Positions 13,312-14,269 of a stretch of 14,269 bases of DNA are shown here, piece by piece (positions within the stretch are counted from its first letter, which is position 1; every line of letters begins with the position of its first letter). The stretch comes from Patescibacteria group bacterium. GTDB lineage: Bacteria > Patescibacteriota > Dojkabacteria > JAKAPS01 > JAJZLI01. Location of the stretch: NCBI GenBank assembly GCA_023380695.1, contig JAMCRT010000018.1, forward strand, positions 1 to 14,269, in the 5' to 3' direction. Made by a program: the position numbers and the translations under genes. The notes beneath the pieces were generated by a model. That model worked only from the letters and a program-made list of their open reading frames with translations. It ran no database searches and was not told the DNA's origin.

Positions 13312-14269
13312 TCAAAGTATACCCATAATATCTGTGGATTGTACAACTATTTCTACTCCATTGTCTAATTTAACAATAACACTCTTATTATCATCATTAA
13401 TCTTTAACACTTCACCACCATATCCCCAATACAATGAATTGTATACCTCCACTCTATCATTTACAGCTATATTTTTAATCTGTAAATCATTGTCTATCTT
13501 ATCATTAGTATTTGGAAAAAATAAAGATTGATCATCACTACTTATAAGTGAAGAGGATGAATCAAACTTAGAAAGATATGAATATGTATTATTCACAATT
13601 TCTCCAAAACCAGAAATTACTCCAATAGTTATAGGTATATTTGATAGAAATTCTGTTATATTACTATTATCTTTCATTTCTATTCCCAACCCTACTATTC
13701 CAGCAACGCCAATTGCAGAAGCCTTCCTTATCATTTCATAAGTTATTATACTACCAACATAAATAATAGAACCTACAGAAGAGGCATTGATGTTATCTTG
13801 ACTTAGTCCTAAGTCTGATGATGCAATAAATCTAAATGGTGATTCAATACTTTTTCCAAATACAAATTGTAGAGGAACAGATATAACAGAAGTTTCTATA
13901 ATCAATGTTTTCCCACTATCAATTATCTGATGTACCCTACCACTTAATGGTGATTTTATAAATGTCTCCTCAGGATATGATTTAACAAAAATAGCACCAT
14001 TTTTTACTTCAGAAAAATCTATGATACCATCAACAGGAGAATACAAAGTATGAGATCTTTTCTTTAATAGAATATCTCCTTTAGTAACAACTTCACCGTT
14101 AGCAACAGTAAAATATTTTAAAAAATTTGATGAAAAATCAGACACCTTTATTCGATATGACATTTTTGAAACCATTCCTTTAGCTATAGTAGTCGAAGTA
14201 TCTACAATATCTCCAACATTAACCAAAATAGTTGCTCCGTCAGGGTTATATACTTTATATCTATATAAA
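13312..14269 (-). CDS. Unrecognised protein with lipoyl/barrel-like segments and a KOW-like tail; 5' end outside window
   Basis: The frame ends TGA (13312-13314) and is open to the right edge of the window, 14 codons beyond the TTG at 14224-14226. That TTG is therefore probably internal and the gene partial. Visible parts start with two segments like the biotinyl/lipoyl barrel hammerhead: ILVNVGDIV, then NGEVVTKGDILLKK and SPVDGIIDF, followed by SPLSGRVHQII. A central region with GSIIYVGSIITYEMIRKA and GVAGIVGLGIEM has an alternating hydrophobic pattern like an alpha/beta domain. The C-terminal ~55 residues (IAVNDRVEVYNSLYWGYGG, then VIVKLDNGVEIVV) resemble a KOW-like beta-barrel. No cysteine, catalytic motif or membrane helix is seen, and the conserved MKM-type biotin/lipoyl site is absent, so it is probably not lipoylated. 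It lies ten bases upstream of ctpA and is likely co-transcribed. Function is unknown. Confidence 0.75.
   Translation of the reverse strand, partial: LYRYKVYNPDGATILVNVGDIVDTSTTIAKGMVSKMSYRIKVSDFSSNFLKYFTVANGEVVTKGDILLKKRSHTLYSPVDGIIDFSEVKNGAIFVKSYPEETFIKSPLSGRVHQIIDSGKTLIIETSVISVPLQFVFGKSIESPFRFIASSDLGLSQDNINASSVGSIIYVGSIITYEMIRKASAIGVAGIVGLGIEMKDNSNITEFLSNIPITIGVISGFGEIVNNTYSYLSKFDSSSSLISSDDQSLFFPNTNDKIDNDLQIKNIAVNDRVEVYNSLYWGYGGEVLKINDDNKSVIVKLDNGVEIVVQSTDIMGIL

Noticed and set aside
13302..13346. Longer ctpA N-terminus from the ATG at 13346
   Set aside because: It would overlap the upstream gene by 35 bases and put 15 non-signal-like residues ahead of a good signal anchor that begins at 13301.
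14224..14226. TTG as the start codon of the right-edge gene
   Set aside because: The frame continues open to the window edge with plausible residues (RYKVYNPDGATI) and no start signal near the TTG. The gene is better read as truncated by the window.
1..14269. Recoding of TGA to glycine or tryptophan, as in some reduced bacteria
   Set aside because: TGA is the terminator at natural domain ends of recA, recJ, relA/spoT and prmC, and no recognised domain contains an in-frame TGA.

Overview
The window is AT-rich bacterial DNA from a compact genome. Genes abut or overlap, there is almost no intergenic space, and there are no tRNA, rRNA, CRISPR or insertion sequences. The code is the standard bacterial one: TGA ends recA, recJ, relA/spoT, prmC and others, TAA and TAG are also stops, and no TGA falls inside a recognisable domain. 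The small proteins, the C-terminally extended ribosomal protein bL31, the extreme packing, the several unrecognised proteins and the scarcity of Shine-Dalgarno sites are reminiscent of low-GC Patescibacteria (Candidate Phyla Radiation). That placement is an inference; no rRNA gene is present to test it.

Layout, left to right. (1) 1-258 (+): the 3' end of miaA, which converges on hup (HU, 289-561, -) across a shared hairpin terminator. (2) 707-5871 (-): a tightly packed set read as recA > recJ > relA/spoT > def, with 4-base overlaps at two junctions and a 4-base gap at the third. It starts from an extended -10 promoter upstream of recA. (3) 5988-7283: two unrecognised genes diverge from a 102-base intergenic region. 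The leftward one encodes a protein with 20-residue repeats. The rightward one encodes a protein with an N-terminal membrane anchor, and a 16-base perfect palindrome covers its -10 box. (4) 7273-9974 (-): a small four-helix-type membrane protein, then a metallo-beta-lactamase-fold hydrolase, dnaB and a 104-residue unknown overlapping dnaB's stop. (5) 10045-12129 (+): rpmE-prfA-prmC, a translation cassette (ribosomal protein, RF1, and the methyltransferase that modifies RF1). (6) 12084-14269 (-): an S41 C-terminal processing peptidase preceded by a gene that runs off the right edge. The latter encodes lipoyl/barrel-like segments and a possible KOW-like tail.

The recognisable genes serve translation (miaA, def, rpmE, prfA, prmC), DNA maintenance (hup, recA, recJ, dnaB), stress signalling (relA/spoT) and envelope proteolysis (ctpA). 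The most unusual aspect is the initiation signals. At four genes (rpmE, the 118-residue membrane protein, the MBL hydrolase and the repeat protein) a -10 box lies only 6-10 bases before the start codon, so leaderless mRNAs are predicted. Only hup has a strong Shine-Dalgarno sequence. The least understood parts are the divergent pair around 6.6 kb and the dnaB-coupled small gene.
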